The position numbers were made by a program, and so were the translations under genes. The notes beneath the pieces were generated by a model. That model saw only the letters and a list, made by a program, of their open reading frames with translations. It ran no database searches and was not told the DNA's origin. This document shows positions 39,748 to 48,104 of a stretch of DNA of 64,000 nucleotides, in pieces. Position 1 is the stretch's first letter, and each line of letters starts with the position of its first letter. Source of the DNA: Methylobacterium planeticum (GTDB taxonomy: Bacteria > Pseudomonadota > Alphaproteobacteria > Rhizobiales > Beijerinckiaceae). Location of the stretch: positions 310,001-374,000 of the forward strand of contig NZ_VZZJ01000004.1 of the NCBI RefSeq assembly GCF_008806345.1, read 5' to 3'.

Positions 39748-40122
39748 TCAGACGACGCGCAACGGCTTCTCCAGGACGGCGAGCACGCGTCCGAGATCGG
39801 CCCCCCGCTTCAGGATCAGGCCGCTTGCCGCGACGACCGCGTAGGCTCCCTGTCGCCGAGCGAGCTTCGGGTCCTTCTCGATCCGGTAGAGCGGCATCTC
39901 GGACGCGCGGCGATAGATCGAGAACACGGCCTTGTCCCGGCGGAAATCGAGGGCGTAGTCGCGCCATTCCCCGTCCGACACCATCCGTCCGTACAGGTTG
40001 AAGATCGTTCGGAGTTCGTCGCGATTGAAGGAGATCTGGGGGGCGGGCGAAGAGGCCGGGAATGGGACCACATGGGCCGCGGTTTCGTTCGGGCGGGGCT
40101 CGGCACTCGTCCTCTCGCTCAT
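39748..40122 (-). CDS. DUF2794 protein
   Basis: The 124-residue product has a variable polar start and the DUF2794 core ISFNRDELRTIFNLYGRMVS, DGEWRDYALDFRRDKAVFSI and YRRASEMPLYRIEKDPKL, ending KPLRVV. The core is conserved among alphaproteobacteria; the function is unknown. Start chosen at the second Met of the frame (40122); 40128 is also possible. It stands alone, divergent from the bluB region. Confidence 0.8.
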   Translation of the reverse strand: MSERTSAEPRPNETAAHVVPFPASSPAPQISFNRDELRTIFNLYGRMVSDGEWRDYALDFRRDKAVFSIYRRASEMPLYRIEKDPKLARRQGAYAVVAASGLILKRGADLGRVLAVLEKPLRVV

Positions 40123-40239
40123 CGTCACTCCATCGTCGGACAGCTTCGGTTAGCCGAATGATGGGCTCCGCCGCTTCGACCCGCAAGGGCGCTGTCTAGG
40201 GCGTCAAGGCCACGCTCCAGAAACAAAGCATCACGGTTT

Positions 40240-40431
40240 TGCCGCTTTCGCGCCTTTCGCGAGCCTTGTTGCGCCCGCACAACGTTTCCCGAACCTCGTT
40301 GGCCTGTGCCCGGCTCACGCCCGAAACCCGAGCTCCCCAGCCCTCGGGCGCCGAGCCGGATCCACCGACCGACATTCCAGAGGTTTCGAGACCCAAGGAC
40401 TTCAGGCCGCCTCTTCGGAGCGGCCTTTTTT
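40240..40431 (+). ncRNA. Candidate small RNA ending at a UUCG terminator
   Basis: No protein-coding signal is evident between the DUF2794 promoter side and bluB, yet the plus strand holds a hairpin CCCGAG (40327-40332) / CTCGGG (40343-40348) with a 10-base C-rich loop CTCCCCAGCC, followed by an intrinsic terminator at 40404-40431. A C-rich exposed loop plus terminator is the form of several alphaproteobacterial trans-acting sRNAs whose loops pair with Shine-Dalgarno sites. The 5' end is unknown; 40240 is only a guess. The alternative is a terminated leader of bluB. Confidence 0.4.
40404..40431 (+). terminator. Intrinsic terminator with UUCG tetraloop upstream of bluB
   Basis: AGGCCGCCTC (40404-40413) pairs with GAGCGGCCT (40418-40426) around TTCG, with one bulged C, followed by a run of six T (40426-40431). 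It lies 60 bp before bluB on the bluB strand and has no plus-strand gene in front of it closer than the BI-1 gene, which has its own terminator. Confidence 0.8.
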
Positions 40432-40491
40432 CTGCGCGCCGCCCGTCGGAACGGGCTATGAGACGAGCCCCTGTGTCTGGATCCCGTCCGC

Positions 40492-41124
40492 GTGCCCACC
40501 TTCGACGACCGGTTCCGCGAGACGCTCGGCGACCTGTTCGCGTGGCGCCGGGACGTGCGCCGCTTCCACCGGGACGCGGTCGATGAGGCGGCGCTGCGCA
40601 CCTGCCTGGACCTCGCGAACCTGAGCCCGTCGGTCGGCAACAGCCAGCCCTGGCGTTTCGTGAGGGTCTCGAGCCAGGAGAGGCGGGCCGGTGTGCTGGC
40701 GAGCTTCGAGCATTGCAACGTCAGCGCGGGCGCGGCCTACCCGGATTCGCGGCGCGACCTCTACCGGCGCCTGAAGCTCGAAGGGCTGCGGGAGGCGCCG
40801 GTTCACCTCGCGGTCTTCTGCGACGAGGCGACGGATGCCGGGCACGGTCTCGGGCGCGCGACGATGCCGGAGATGCTGCGCTTCTCCGTGGTCGGGGCGA
40901 TCCAGAGCTTCTGGCTCGCCGCGCGGGCCCACGGTCTCGGCGTCGGGTGGGTCTCGATCCTGGAACCAGGCGTCGTCACGGAACTCCTCGATGTCCCGGA
41001 GGCCTGGCGTCTCGTCGCGTATCTCTGCGTCGGCTATCCGGTCGAGGAGCATCTCGATCCCGAGCTCGAGCGGCACGGTTGGCAGGGGCGCAGCGATGAC
41101 GCCAAGCGCCTGCTCGAGCGCTGA
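40492..41124 (+). CDS. bluB: 5,6-dimethylbenzimidazole synthase BluB
   Basis: BluB splits reduced FMN with O2 to form 5,6-dimethylbenzimidazole, the lower ligand of cobalamin. The 210-residue nitroreductase-fold protein has FAWRRDVRRFHRDAVDEAAL, the active-site SPSVGNSQPWRFVRV, DEATDAGHGLGRATMPEMLR, and GVGWVSILEPGVVTELLDVP, which fit BluB rather than generic nitroreductases. The start is GTG 40492. No other cobalamin gene is nearby, and I found no cobalamin riboswitch in front. Confidence 0.9.
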   Translation: MPTFDDRFRETLGDLFAWRRDVRRFHRDAVDEAALRTCLDLANLSPSVGNSQPWRFVRVSSQERRAGVLASFEHCNVSAGAAYPDSRRDLYRRLKLEGLREAPVHLAVFCDEATDAGHGLGRATMPEMLRFSVVGAIQSFWLAARAHGLGVGWVSILEPGVVTELLDVPEAWRLVAYLCVGYPVEEHLDPELERHGWQGRSDDAKRLLER

Positions 41125-41167
41125 CGGCCATCAAGGTTAGGACTTGCTTTCCGCCGAGGCGTGACTT

Positions 41168-41192
41168 TGCGCCGAAAGCTCTGCGCAGTTTT
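41168..41192 (+). terminator. Weak terminator-like hairpin after bluB
   Basis: TGCGC (41168-41172) / GCGCA (41183-41187) with a ten-base loop followed by GTTTTT. The stem is only five pairs, so this is tentative. Confidence 0.4.
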
Positions 41193-41309
41193 TACCGAGA
41201 CGAGTGATCGCGGTGCGTAATGTCCACAGGAGGTTTTTCCGCCCGCGGAACAGCAACCTTGGCGGTGAATTGTCGTCCTGCGTAAGGTCACGCTTTCGAG
41301 GACGATCCG

Positions 41310-41843
41310 ATGTTCGGGCAGAAGGGATGCAGCGCGGTGGCCGCCGGTGCGGTGCTGGCAGGCTTGGGAGCGGCAGTGTCGGGATCGGCAAGCCCCGCTC
41401 ACGCCCGCGAGATGGTGCCGTTCCACGAGGGATCAATCTCGCCGGGATCGGTCGTGATCCGCATCTCCGAACGACGGCTCTACCTCGTCAACGGCGACGG
41501 GACGGCGATCCGGTATCCGGTCGCGGTGGGCAAACCGGGGAAGCAGTGGGTCGGCGCCACGCAGATCGACGGGAAATACGTGCAGCCGGCCTGGGCGCCC
41601 CCGCGTGAGGTGAAGCGCGACAACCCGCGCCTGCCGAACCTCATTGCCGGCGGCTCTCCGCGCAATCCCATGGGAGTGGCGGCGATGACGCTCGCGGGCG
41701 GCGAGTATGCGATCCACGGCACCAACCGACCGAACTCGGTGGGCACCTACGCATCCTACGGGTGCGTGCGCATGTACAACCAGGACATCGTCGATCTCTA
41801 CGGCCGCGTCTCGGTCGGGACACAGGTCTACATGGTTCGCTGA
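41310..41843 (+). CDS. L,D-transpeptidase (YkuD domain), periplasmic
   Basis: The 177-residue protein has a signal peptide (about 1-32, ending SPAHA) and a YkuD domain with the catalytic motif AIHGTNRPNSVG and SYGCVRMYNQD (H136, C152). Such enzymes make 3-3 peptidoglycan crosslinks or attach proteins to peptidoglycan through a thioester intermediate. The QPAWAPPREVKRDNPRLPN segment is typical of the ErfK-like subgroup in this order. A second, diverged enzyme lies at 59318-59983. It is a single gene with an AT-moderate 185-bp upstream spacer. Confidence 0.93.
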   Translation: MFGQKGCSAVAAGAVLAGLGAAVSGSASPAHAREMVPFHEGSISPGSVVIRISERRLYLVNGDGTAIRYPVAVGKPGKQWVGATQIDGKYVQPAWAPPREVKRDNPRLPNLIAGGSPRNPMGVAAMTLAGGEYAIHGTNRPNSVGTYASYGCVRMYNQDIVDLYGRVSVGTQVYMVR

Positions 41844-41936
41844 CCCGTCGGCCCGGCCTCGCCGCGCAGCGAGAATCGCCGTCTGCGAATGAAGGGCGGT
41901 TCTCCGGCGGCCTCGACGACGAATGGGCCGACCGCG

Positions 41937-42245
41937 CTAGGAGGCCGGCGGCGCGGTCGCCTCGACGGCCGTGAAGGTCTCCAGGATCCTGTAGCTGTGC
42001 TCGGCCCCGGCCGGCACCAGCCAGGAATCACCGGGTTCCAGCGTGACGGTCTCCCCACTGAGCGTCAGCTCGGCCCGGCCCGAAATCACGTAACCGACCG
42101 TCTCGTAGGGACGGCTGGCACTGGGCTTCTGGTCGGTCGGCGGCTCATCGCGCCACATCCGCATGGCCAGCGTCTCGCCGCCTGCGAGGCTGACCTCGCC
42201 GTGGGCGCCGGCGGAGGCGGTTCTGCTCGAGATCTTCGTCGCCAT
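41937..42245 (-). CDS. Small cupin-domain protein
   Basis: The 102-residue product is a single cupin: RPYETVGYVISGRAELTLSG holds the first motif (with Glu and a Gly turn, lacking the usual two histidines) and LEPGDSWLVPAGAEHSYRIL the second, with one metal-ligand-type His. Loss of the first-motif histidines makes metal catalysis less certain; it may bind a small ligand. It is followed on the same strand, toward higher coordinates upstream, by the SDHAF4-like gene 85 bp away. Confidence 0.8.
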   Translation of the reverse strand: MATKISSRTASAGAHGEVSLAGGETLAMRMWRDEPPTDQKPSASRPYETVGYVISGRAELTLSGETVTLEPGDSWLVPAGAEHSYRILETFTAVEATAPPAS

Positions 42246-42329
42246 GGCGTGTCTCCCTCATCGGATCAACTGAGGGCCCAACAGCAATCGTCGGCGGACG
42301 TTCCGCAGACGGCAGGCCTGCGTCCGCAA

Positions 42330-42560
42330 TCAGAAGTCGACGGCGATCCCCTTGACCTCCCAATCATCGTAGCGCACGGGCTCCAGCCCGCCGCGCCCGC
42401 GGCGCTCACCACGCGCGGCGATCCCGGCCGCATGTGCGTCGATGGCGGCACGGCGTTCGGCGGCTTCGGCCAGAGCCCGCTCCGCCGCGGGCGAGAGAAC
42501 GCGCGTCGGCAGCCCGGTCTCGCTCTCGTCGGCGGGGGCGGTCTTCTTCGGGTCTTGCAT
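42330..42560 (-). CDS. DUF1674 protein, SDHAF4-like succinate dehydrogenase assembly factor
   Basis: The 76-residue protein ends RGGLEPVRYDDWEVKGIAVD-F, the defining DUF1674 signature (GRxGPEPxRYGDWExxGxxxDF). The eukaryotic relative SDHAF4/Sdh8 binds flavinylated SdhA during complex II assembly, and the bacterial protein may do the same. The N-terminal half is a charged Ala/Glu helix. It is divergent from rsmB (72 bp between starts); no sdh gene is in the window. Confidence 0.85.
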   Translation of the reverse strand: MQDPKKTAPADESETGLPTRVLSPAAERALAEAAERRAAIDAHAAGIAARGERRGRGGLEPVRYDDWEVKGIAVDF

Positions 42561-42632
42561 CGCGTACGCTCAGGTGAAAGGGCATGCATCGGATCCGGCG
42601 CGTCCGCCGGCGATCACAGGAAAGTAAGTTTG

Positions 42633-44006
42633 ATGGCGACAAGCCGCAACGTGGGCGGCCAGGGTGCGGCCATCGAGGGGAACGTGGCAGGCCTCGGGGC
42701 CCGCCTCGTGGCGCGCAACGCGGTCGCCGACCTGATCGGGCAGGACCGCGCCTTCGCCCTGGAGGACGCCCTGGCGCAAGCCGGGCGGACGGCCGGCCTC
42801 GACCCGGCCGACGCCGCGCTGGCGCGCGCGATCGCGACCGTGACGTTCCGCCGTTTCGGCTTCCTGAAGCGGGCCCTGGCGGCACGGATGGCGCAGGGGC
42901 TGCCCGAGAACGAACCGCGCCTTCTCGCGCTCCTGGCAACGGGGGCGGCCCAGATCCTCGATCTGCACGTTCCCGATCACGCCGCCGTCGACCTCTCGGT
43001 GCGCCTCGCCAAGGCCGACCCGCAGGCCCAGCACCTTGCCGGCCTCGTCAACGCCGTCCTGCGCCGGATCGTGCGGGAGAGAGCGGCCATTCAGGCCGAT
43101 GCGATCGATCCCCTCGAGCACAACACGCCCCCGTGGCTCGCGGCCCGCTGGCGCGCGGCCTATGGACCGGACCTGGCTCAGGCAATCGCGCGGGCGCACC
43201 TCCACGGGGCCGCCATCGACCTGACGGTGCGGGGCGAGGCGCAGGCCTGGGCCGAACGCCTCGACGCGGACCTGCTGCCTCTCGGCTCCCTGCGCTTGCG
43301 CGACGCCAAGACACCGGTCGCGGACCTGCCTGGCTATGCCGAGGGGGAGTGGTGGGTGCAGGACGCCGCTGCGGCAATTCCGGCGCGCCTTCTCGGCGTC
43401 GCGCCCGGCGCCAGGGTCGCGGATCTCTGCGCCGCCCCTGGCGGCAAGACCGCCCAGCTCGCAGCGGCCGGCGCGCTGGTCACGGCCGTCGATCGCTCCG
43501 CTCCCCGGCTCGAACGCCTGCGGCAGAACCTCGCCCGGCTCGGGCTGAACGCGGAGATCCGCGTCGGGGACGCGCTGACCCTGCCGCAGGAGGGCACGTT
43601 CGACGCCGTCCTCCTCGACGCCCCCTGCTCGGCCACCGGCACCATCCGTCGCCACCCGGACGTCGCCTGGATCAAGGGCGATGCCGATATCGGCCGGCTC
43701 GCGGCGCTGCAATCCCGGCTGCTCGACCGGGCCGCGACCCTCGTGAACTCGGGGGGGCGCCTCGTCTTCTGCACCTGCTCCCTCGAGCCGGAGGAGGGTG
43801 AGCAGCAGGTTGCGGCCTTCCTGGCCCGCAACGGCGACTACGAGCGCGTCCCGGTCACGCCCGAGGATGTCGGAGGGCTTGGCGACCTGATCGATCGGAA
43901 CGGAGATCTGCGCACGCTCCCCGCCCATCTCGACGGCACCGGGACAACCCTGCGTGGAGGAATCGACGGCTTCTTCGCGAGCCGGCTTCAGCGGCGTCCG
44001 GCTTAG
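42633..44006 (+). CDS. rsmB: 16S rRNA (cytosine967-C5)-methyltransferase RsmB-like
   Basis: The 457-residue product has an N-terminal NusB-like RNA-binding domain (about 15-160) and a C-terminal Rossmann methyltransferase. The latter shows VADLCAAPGGKTAQLAAAGA (SAM motif I), AVLLDAPCSATGTIRRHPDV (PC motif) and LVFCTCSLEPEEGEQQ with the catalytic TCS cysteine. The start is ATG 42633, with AGGAAAG (42618-42624). The order rsmB, heparinase-like gene, purH recurs in related genomes. Its end overlaps the opposite-strand YegP-like gene by four bases. Confidence 0.93.
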   Translation: MATSRNVGGQGAAIEGNVAGLGARLVARNAVADLIGQDRAFALEDALAQAGRTAGLDPADAALARAIATVTFRRFGFLKRALAARMAQGLPENEPRLLALLATGAAQILDLHVPDHAAVDLSVRLAKADPQAQHLAGLVNAVLRRIVRERAAIQADAIDPLEHNTPPWLAARWRAAYGPDLAQAIARAHLHGAAIDLTVRGEAQAWAERLDADLLPLGSLRLRDAKTPVADLPGYAEGEWWVQDAAAAIPARLLGVAPGARVADLCAAPGGKTAQLAAAGALVTAVDRSAPRLERLRQNLARLGLNAEIRVGDALTLPQEGTFDAVLLDAPCSATGTIRRHPDVAWIKGDADIGRLAALQSRLLDRAATLVNSGGRLVFCTCSLEPEEGEQQVAAFLARNGDYERVPVTPEDVGGLGDLIDRNGDLRTLPAHLDGTGTTLRGGIDGFFASRLQRRPA

Positions 44007-44230
44007 AGCAGGCCGAGCTGGCCGCTGCCGTCATCCCGCTCGCGCCGCTTGGGCCGGTCGCCGATGAGGACGCCCGCGATCGAGACGGATGCCTTGAAGG
44101 CGGCGATGTCCGCGAAAGCCTGGACCTGCGTGCGAAAGCGCGACGGTGAGCAGACCACCGCGCCGGAGCGATCATCGGACAGGGTCCAGAACCACAGGCC
44201 CGTCGGGTCTTCGGTGAGGTCGAAACGCAT
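44003..44230 (-). CDS. Small DUF1508/YegP-like protein
   Basis: The 75-residue product starts MRFDLTEDPTGLWFWTLSDD, with an aromatic beta hairpin, then SPSRFRTQVQAFADIAAFKA, the strand-turn-helix pattern of YegP/DUF1508 repeats. The tail DRPKRRERDDGSGQLGLL is polar. Function unknown. The frame is open to 44374, but the Met at 44230 opens the conserved-looking part. It is convergent with rsmB, overlapping its last four bases. Confidence 0.55.
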   Translation of the reverse strand: MRFDLTEDPTGLWFWTLSDDRSGAVVCSPSRFRTQVQAFADIAAFKASVSIAGVLIGDRPKRRERDDGSGQLGLL

Positions 44231-44470
44231 GGCTGTTCCGTGTCCTGGTATCGGACAGTCAGACGATACCCGAGAAAAAGTCTCGACGGGTAAATGTCTT
44301 AGCAAGATCAAGAGATTGCCGGCTACGAAGCGCCCGTATGGGATCGTTGTCCCCGCAATCACCGTTCTCCACAAGCGAACGGTGCCCGGGGCTCGAGGGC
44401 GCCGGTCATCGAATCACCACGATGGTCACCCGACCGGAGCCCCGAATCCGGTCGGCGCACTGGGCATATG

Positions 44471-44487
44471 CTTAACCACTGGTTAAG
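44471..44487. promoter_or_regulatory. Perfect inverted repeat in front of the heparinase-like gene
   Basis: CTTAACC (44471-44477) and GGTTAAG (44481-44487) form a perfect inverted repeat with a 3-base centre, 24 bp before the ATG at 44512. The size and spacing resemble an operator for a dimeric repressor; no regulator can be named. Confidence 0.45.
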
Positions 44488-44511
44488 AGGCCCACTCTAG
44501 CTTCGTTCGCC

Positions 44512-46290
44512 ATGAGAACGGGCCGGGCGCATTCTCGCGCATCCGCCCGGCGGGGAGATCGCGTGCGTTGGGGGCCTGATCGCTGGCGCTTGTATCGGCT
44601 CGTCGGGCGCGAGGTCGCGCGGACGATGCGCGGAGCATCGGCGCGACTGACATCCTCGCCCGACATCCTGGCACGGGTTCGCGTGACGGGCCTCGTGATC
44701 GCGCCTCAGGACCTGCGCACCAGCGACGCGACCTTCGCGGACGACATCTATTCCGGCCTGTTCGTCTTCGCCGGACGCTCGCTGGCGGTGAGCGGCCGCT
44801 CTCCCTTCGACTACACGCCACCCTCGCCGGAATGGGCCGAGGTCCTCTACGGCTTCGGCTGGCTCCGGCACCTGCGCGCCGCCGACACCGCCTTGGCGCG
44901 CGCGAATGCGCGTGCCTTCGTGGCCGATTTCATGGCCGGCCGGGGCGATCCGACCCTTGCGCGCCCGACGCCGGTGGCCGCGCGGCGCCTGATCTCCTTC
45001 CTCAGCCAATCGCCACTGGTGCTGGAAGGGGCCGATCGCAACTTCTACCAGGGGTTCCTAAAGATCCTCGCAAAGTCGGCGCGCGAGCTGGAGCGGGACC
45101 TTCGCTGGGGCTTGCCGCCCCAGTGGCGGCTCAGCGCGGCGGTCGCCCTCTGCTATGCCGGCCTGTGCTGCGAGGGGATCGAACCGATCCTCCGGCGCGC
45201 GACGCGGATCCTGTCCCGCGAACTCGATCGCCAGATCATGGCCGATGGCGGCCATCGCAGCCGCGATCCGCGCTTCGCCATGGAGCTGATGCTCGATCTG
45301 CTTCCCCTCCGGCAGAGCTATCTCAGCCGCAGCGTCGACCCGCCGGAAGCCCTGCTGCGCGCGATCGACCGGATGCTGCCGCTCCTGCGGCTCCTGCGCC
45401 ACGCCGACGCTTCATTGAGCCACTTCAACGGCATGGGCGCGACCGCCGCCGACCACCTGGCGACGCTCCTCATCTATGACGGCGCCATGGCGCAGCCCAT
45501 GTCGCATGCGCCGAACTCGGGCTACGAGCGGCTGGAGAGCGGGCGGATCGTCGTCGTCGCGGATGTCGGCGCTCCGCCGCCACTGCCCTTCTCCCGCAAT
45601 GCCGGGGCCGGCTGCCTCTCGTTCGAGATGTCGAGCGGTCCGCAGCGGATCGTCGTCAATTGCGGATTGCCGGCAAGTGGCGCGGAGTTGCGGCGCCTCG
45701 CCCGCAGCACCGCAGCCCACTCGACGGCCACGGTCGCCAACACTTCCTCCTGCCGGCTCCTCGGGGGAGGGGGCTGGTGGGGCGAGCGGCTCGCAGCGGA
45801 TTGGTTGTCGCGTCACCTGGGCCCGGTCGTCCTGCGCGGCCCCAGCGACGTGAAGGCGGAGCGCACCGAAACGGCCGATGCCCTCGTGGTCGCCGCACGC
45901 CATGACGGTTACGCCGAGGATTTCGGCATCGTGCACGAGCGGAGATGGCAACTCGTCGGCAGCACCGGACGCCTCGATGGCCAGGACGCCTTCGTGCGCA
46001 CGGGCAAGGGGCGTCACAAGCCGCAGGACGTCGCGATCCGCTTCCATCTCCATCCCGCCATCGTGGTCTGCGGCGAGACGACCGATGACCTGACGCTGTC
46101 CTCGCCGCTCGGCGAGGTCTGGGCGTTCCGGGCCGAGGGCGCGGCGATCGCGATCGCGATCGAGGAGAGCGTGTATTTCGCGGGCCTCTCGGGCGCACGC
46201 CGCACCGATCAGATCGTCCTGCACCTGCGCGTCGAGGACACGACGCAGGTGAGCTGGTCCTTCGCGCGCCGGATGAACCCGTCCGGCTGA
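44512..46290 (+). CDS. Heparinase II/III-family protein
   Basis: The 592-residue product has an alpha-helical toroid-like N-terminal half (for example [20 protein letters not shown]) and a C-terminal beta-rich Hepar_II_III domain with [37 protein letters not shown] and [20 protein letters not shown]. Relatives cleave or bind uronic-acid polysaccharides; in alphaproteobacteria this conserved rsmB-linked form has no proven substrate. There is no signal peptide, so it may be cytoplasmic. purH follows after 125 bp. The first basic residues ([14 protein letters not shown]) could be dispensable; later starts are possible. Confidence 0.85.
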   Translation: MRTGRAHSRASARRGDRVRWGPDRWRLYRLVGREVARTMRGASARLTSSPDILARVRVTGLVIAPQDLRTSDATFADDIYSGLFVFAGRSLAVSGRSPFDYTPPSPEWAEVLYGFGWLRHLRAADTALARANARAFVADFMAGRGDPTLARPTPVAARRLISFLSQSPLVLEGADRNFYQGFLKILAKSARELERDLRWGLPPQWRLSAAVALCYAGLCCEGIEPILRRATRILSRELDRQIMADGGHRSRDPRFAMELMLDLLPLRQSYLSRSVDPPEALLRAIDRMLPLLRLLRHADASLSHFNGMGATAADHLATLLIYDGAMAQPMSHAPNSGYERLESGRIVVVADVGAPPPLPFSRNAGAGCLSFEMSSGPQRIVVNCGLPASGAELRRLARSTAAHSTATVANTSSCRLLGGGGWWGERLAADWLSRHLGPVVLRGPSDVKAERTETADALVVAARHDGYAEDFGIVHERRWQLVGSTGRLDGQDAFVRTGKGRHKPQDVAIRFHLHPAIVVCGETTDDLTLSSPLGEVWAFRAEGAAIAIAIEESVYFAGLSGARRTDQIVLHLRVEDTTQVSWSFARRMNPSG

Positions 46291-46415
46291 TCCGCTTCGC
46301 AGACCCGAACGGCCCGCGGCGGCGGTCGCATCGTCATCCGGCCTACCCTGGCCCGCTCGCCCGGATTCGTGTTACCGCGCCGGCGAAACCTCGCGACTGC
46401 CAGGACGAACGATCG

Positions 46416-48014
46416 ATGTCCCACGACCAAGTGCGGGTGACCCGCGCGCTCCTTTCCGTTTCGGACAAGACGGGCCTCGTCGACTTCGCTCGCGCCCTGA
46501 ATGCCCGCGCCATCGACCTCGTCTCGACCGGCGGCACGCACCGGTCCCTCAGCGAGGCCGGTCTGCCCGTCACCGAGGTCGCGGACCTGACGGGCTTCCC
46601 CGAGATGATGGACGGTCGCGTGAAGACCCTGCATCCGGCGGTGCATGGCGGCCTCCTCGCGGTCCGGGACAACCCCGAGCATCAGGCCGCGCTCGCGGCG
46701 CACGGGATCGGTGCCATCGATCTCCTGGTGGTCAATCTCTACCCGTTCGAGGCGACCATCGCGGCGGGCAAGCCCTACGCGGAATGCATCGAGAACATCG
46801 ATGTCGGCGGCCCCGCGATGATCCGCGCCGCCGCCAAGAACCACGCCGACGTCGCGGTCGTGACGGATGTCTCCGATTACGCGGCCCTGCTCTCGGAACT
46901 CGAGAGCGGCGCCGGAATGCTCTGCGGCGAGACGCGGCGGCGCCTCGCCCAGAAGGCCTATGCCCGTACCGCCGCCTACGACGCCGCGATCGCGAACTGG
47001 CTCGCCGGGGAGATCGGGGGGGAGGGCACACCGGCCTTCCGGGCCTTCGGGGGTCAACTCGCGCAGGGCCTGCGCTACGGCGAGAACCCGCATCAATCGG
47101 CGGCCTTCTACAAGTCCCCGGGCATCGTAAGGAAGGGGGTTGCGAGCGCCCGTCAGCTTCAGGGCAAGGAGCTGTCCTACAATAACTTCAACGATACGGA
47201 CGCGGCCTACGAGTGCGTCGCGGAGTTCGACCCGTCCCGCACGGCGGCCGTGGCGATCATCAAGCACGCGAACCCCTGCGGCGTCGCGGAGGGCAACGAC
47301 CTGCTCGAGGCCTATGAGCGGGCACTCGCCTGCGACCCGACCTCGGCCTTCGGGGGGATAGTCGCGCTCAATCGCAGCCTCGATGCCGATGCCGCTCGCA
47401 AGATCGTCGAGATCTTCACGGAGGTCATCATCGCGCCCGAAGCCTCCGGGGAGGCGAGGGCCATCATCGGAGCGAAGAAGAATCTCCGCCTCCTCATCGC
47501 GGGCGGCTTGCCGGACCCGCGCGCGCCGGGTGAGACCGTCCGCAGCCTCTCGGGAGGCCTGCTGGTGCAGGGCCGCGACAATGCGGTGGTCGACGACATG
47601 CCGCTCAACGTCGTCACCCGGCGTGCGCCGACGGAGCTGGAATACGCCGATCTCCGGTTCGCCTACCGGGTCGCCAAGCACGTGAAGTCGAACGCGATCA
47701 TCTACGCCCGGGGCGGTGCCACCGTGGGGATCGGTGCCGGGCAGATGTCGCGGGTCGACTCCGCGCGCATCGCAGCCTGGAAGGCCGCCGAGGGCGCCAA
47801 GCGCCTCGGCCTCGCGGAGAGCCTCGCCAAGGGCTCGGTCGTCGCCTCCGACGCGTTCTTCCCCTTCGCGGACGGCCTTCTGGCAGCCGCCGAGGCGGGG
47901 GCCACCGCCGTGATCCAACCGGGCGGTTCGATGCGCGACGACGAGGTGATCCGCGCCGCCGACGAAGCGGGCCTCGCCATGGTGTTCACCGGGCATCGCC
48001 ACTTCCGGCATTGA
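46416..48014 (+). CDS. purH: Bifunctional AICAR transformylase / IMP cyclohydrolase PurH
   Basis: PurH carries out the last two steps of IMP synthesis. The 532-residue protein has an N-terminal cyclohydrolase (about 1-200; [52 protein letters not shown]) and a C-terminal transformylase ([49 protein letters not shown], and [18 protein letters not shown]). The start at 46416 is supported by GACGAACGA upstream only weakly, but family length fits. It uses AICAR, which is also released by HisF. Confidence 0.97.
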   Translation: MSHDQVRVTRALLSVSDKTGLVDFARALNARAIDLVSTGGTHRSLSEAGLPVTEVADLTGFPEMMDGRVKTLHPAVHGGLLAVRDNPEHQAALAAHGIGAIDLLVVNLYPFEATIAAGKPYAECIENIDVGGPAMIRAAAKNHADVAVVTDVSDYAALLSELESGAGMLCGETRRRLAQKAYARTAAYDAAIANWLAGEIGGEGTPAFRAFGGQLAQGLRYGENPHQSAAFYKSPGIVRKGVASARQLQGKELSYNNFNDTDAAYECVAEFDPSRTAAVAIIKHANPCGVAEGNDLLEAYERALACDPTSAFGGIVALNRSLDADAARKIVEIFTEVIIAPEASGEARAIIGAKKNLRLLIAGGLPDPRAPGETVRSLSGGLLVQGRDNAVVDDMPLNVVTRRAPTELEYADLRFAYRVAKHVKSNAIIYARGGATVGIGAGQMSRVDSARIAAWKAAEGAKRLGLAESLAKGSVVASDAFFPFADGLLAAAEAGATAVIQPGGSMRDDEVIRAADEAGLAMVFTGHRHFRH

Positions 48015-48051
48015 GGGCGGACGGGCTGCACCCGTTCCGCATGCCCCGACG

Positions 48052-48078
48052 AAAAAGGCCCCGCCGATCGGCGGGGCC
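48052..48078 (-). terminator. Terminator between purH and the MHS transporter gene
   Basis: GGCCCCGCCGA (48057-48067) and TCGGCGGGGCC (48068-48078) form a perfect 22-bp palindrome; the minus strand continues TTTTTC, so it terminates the transporter gene. On the plus strand, CTCTCG follows, so it may slow purH transcription as well. Confidence 0.8.
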
Positions 48079-48104
48079 CTCTCGTCTCGCAACGGCCGTG
48101 ACGG

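Noticed and set aside
40123..40491. Cobalamin riboswitch upstream of bluB
   Set aside because: No B12-box or the conserved GCCACTG-type core was found; only hairpins and a terminator are visible.
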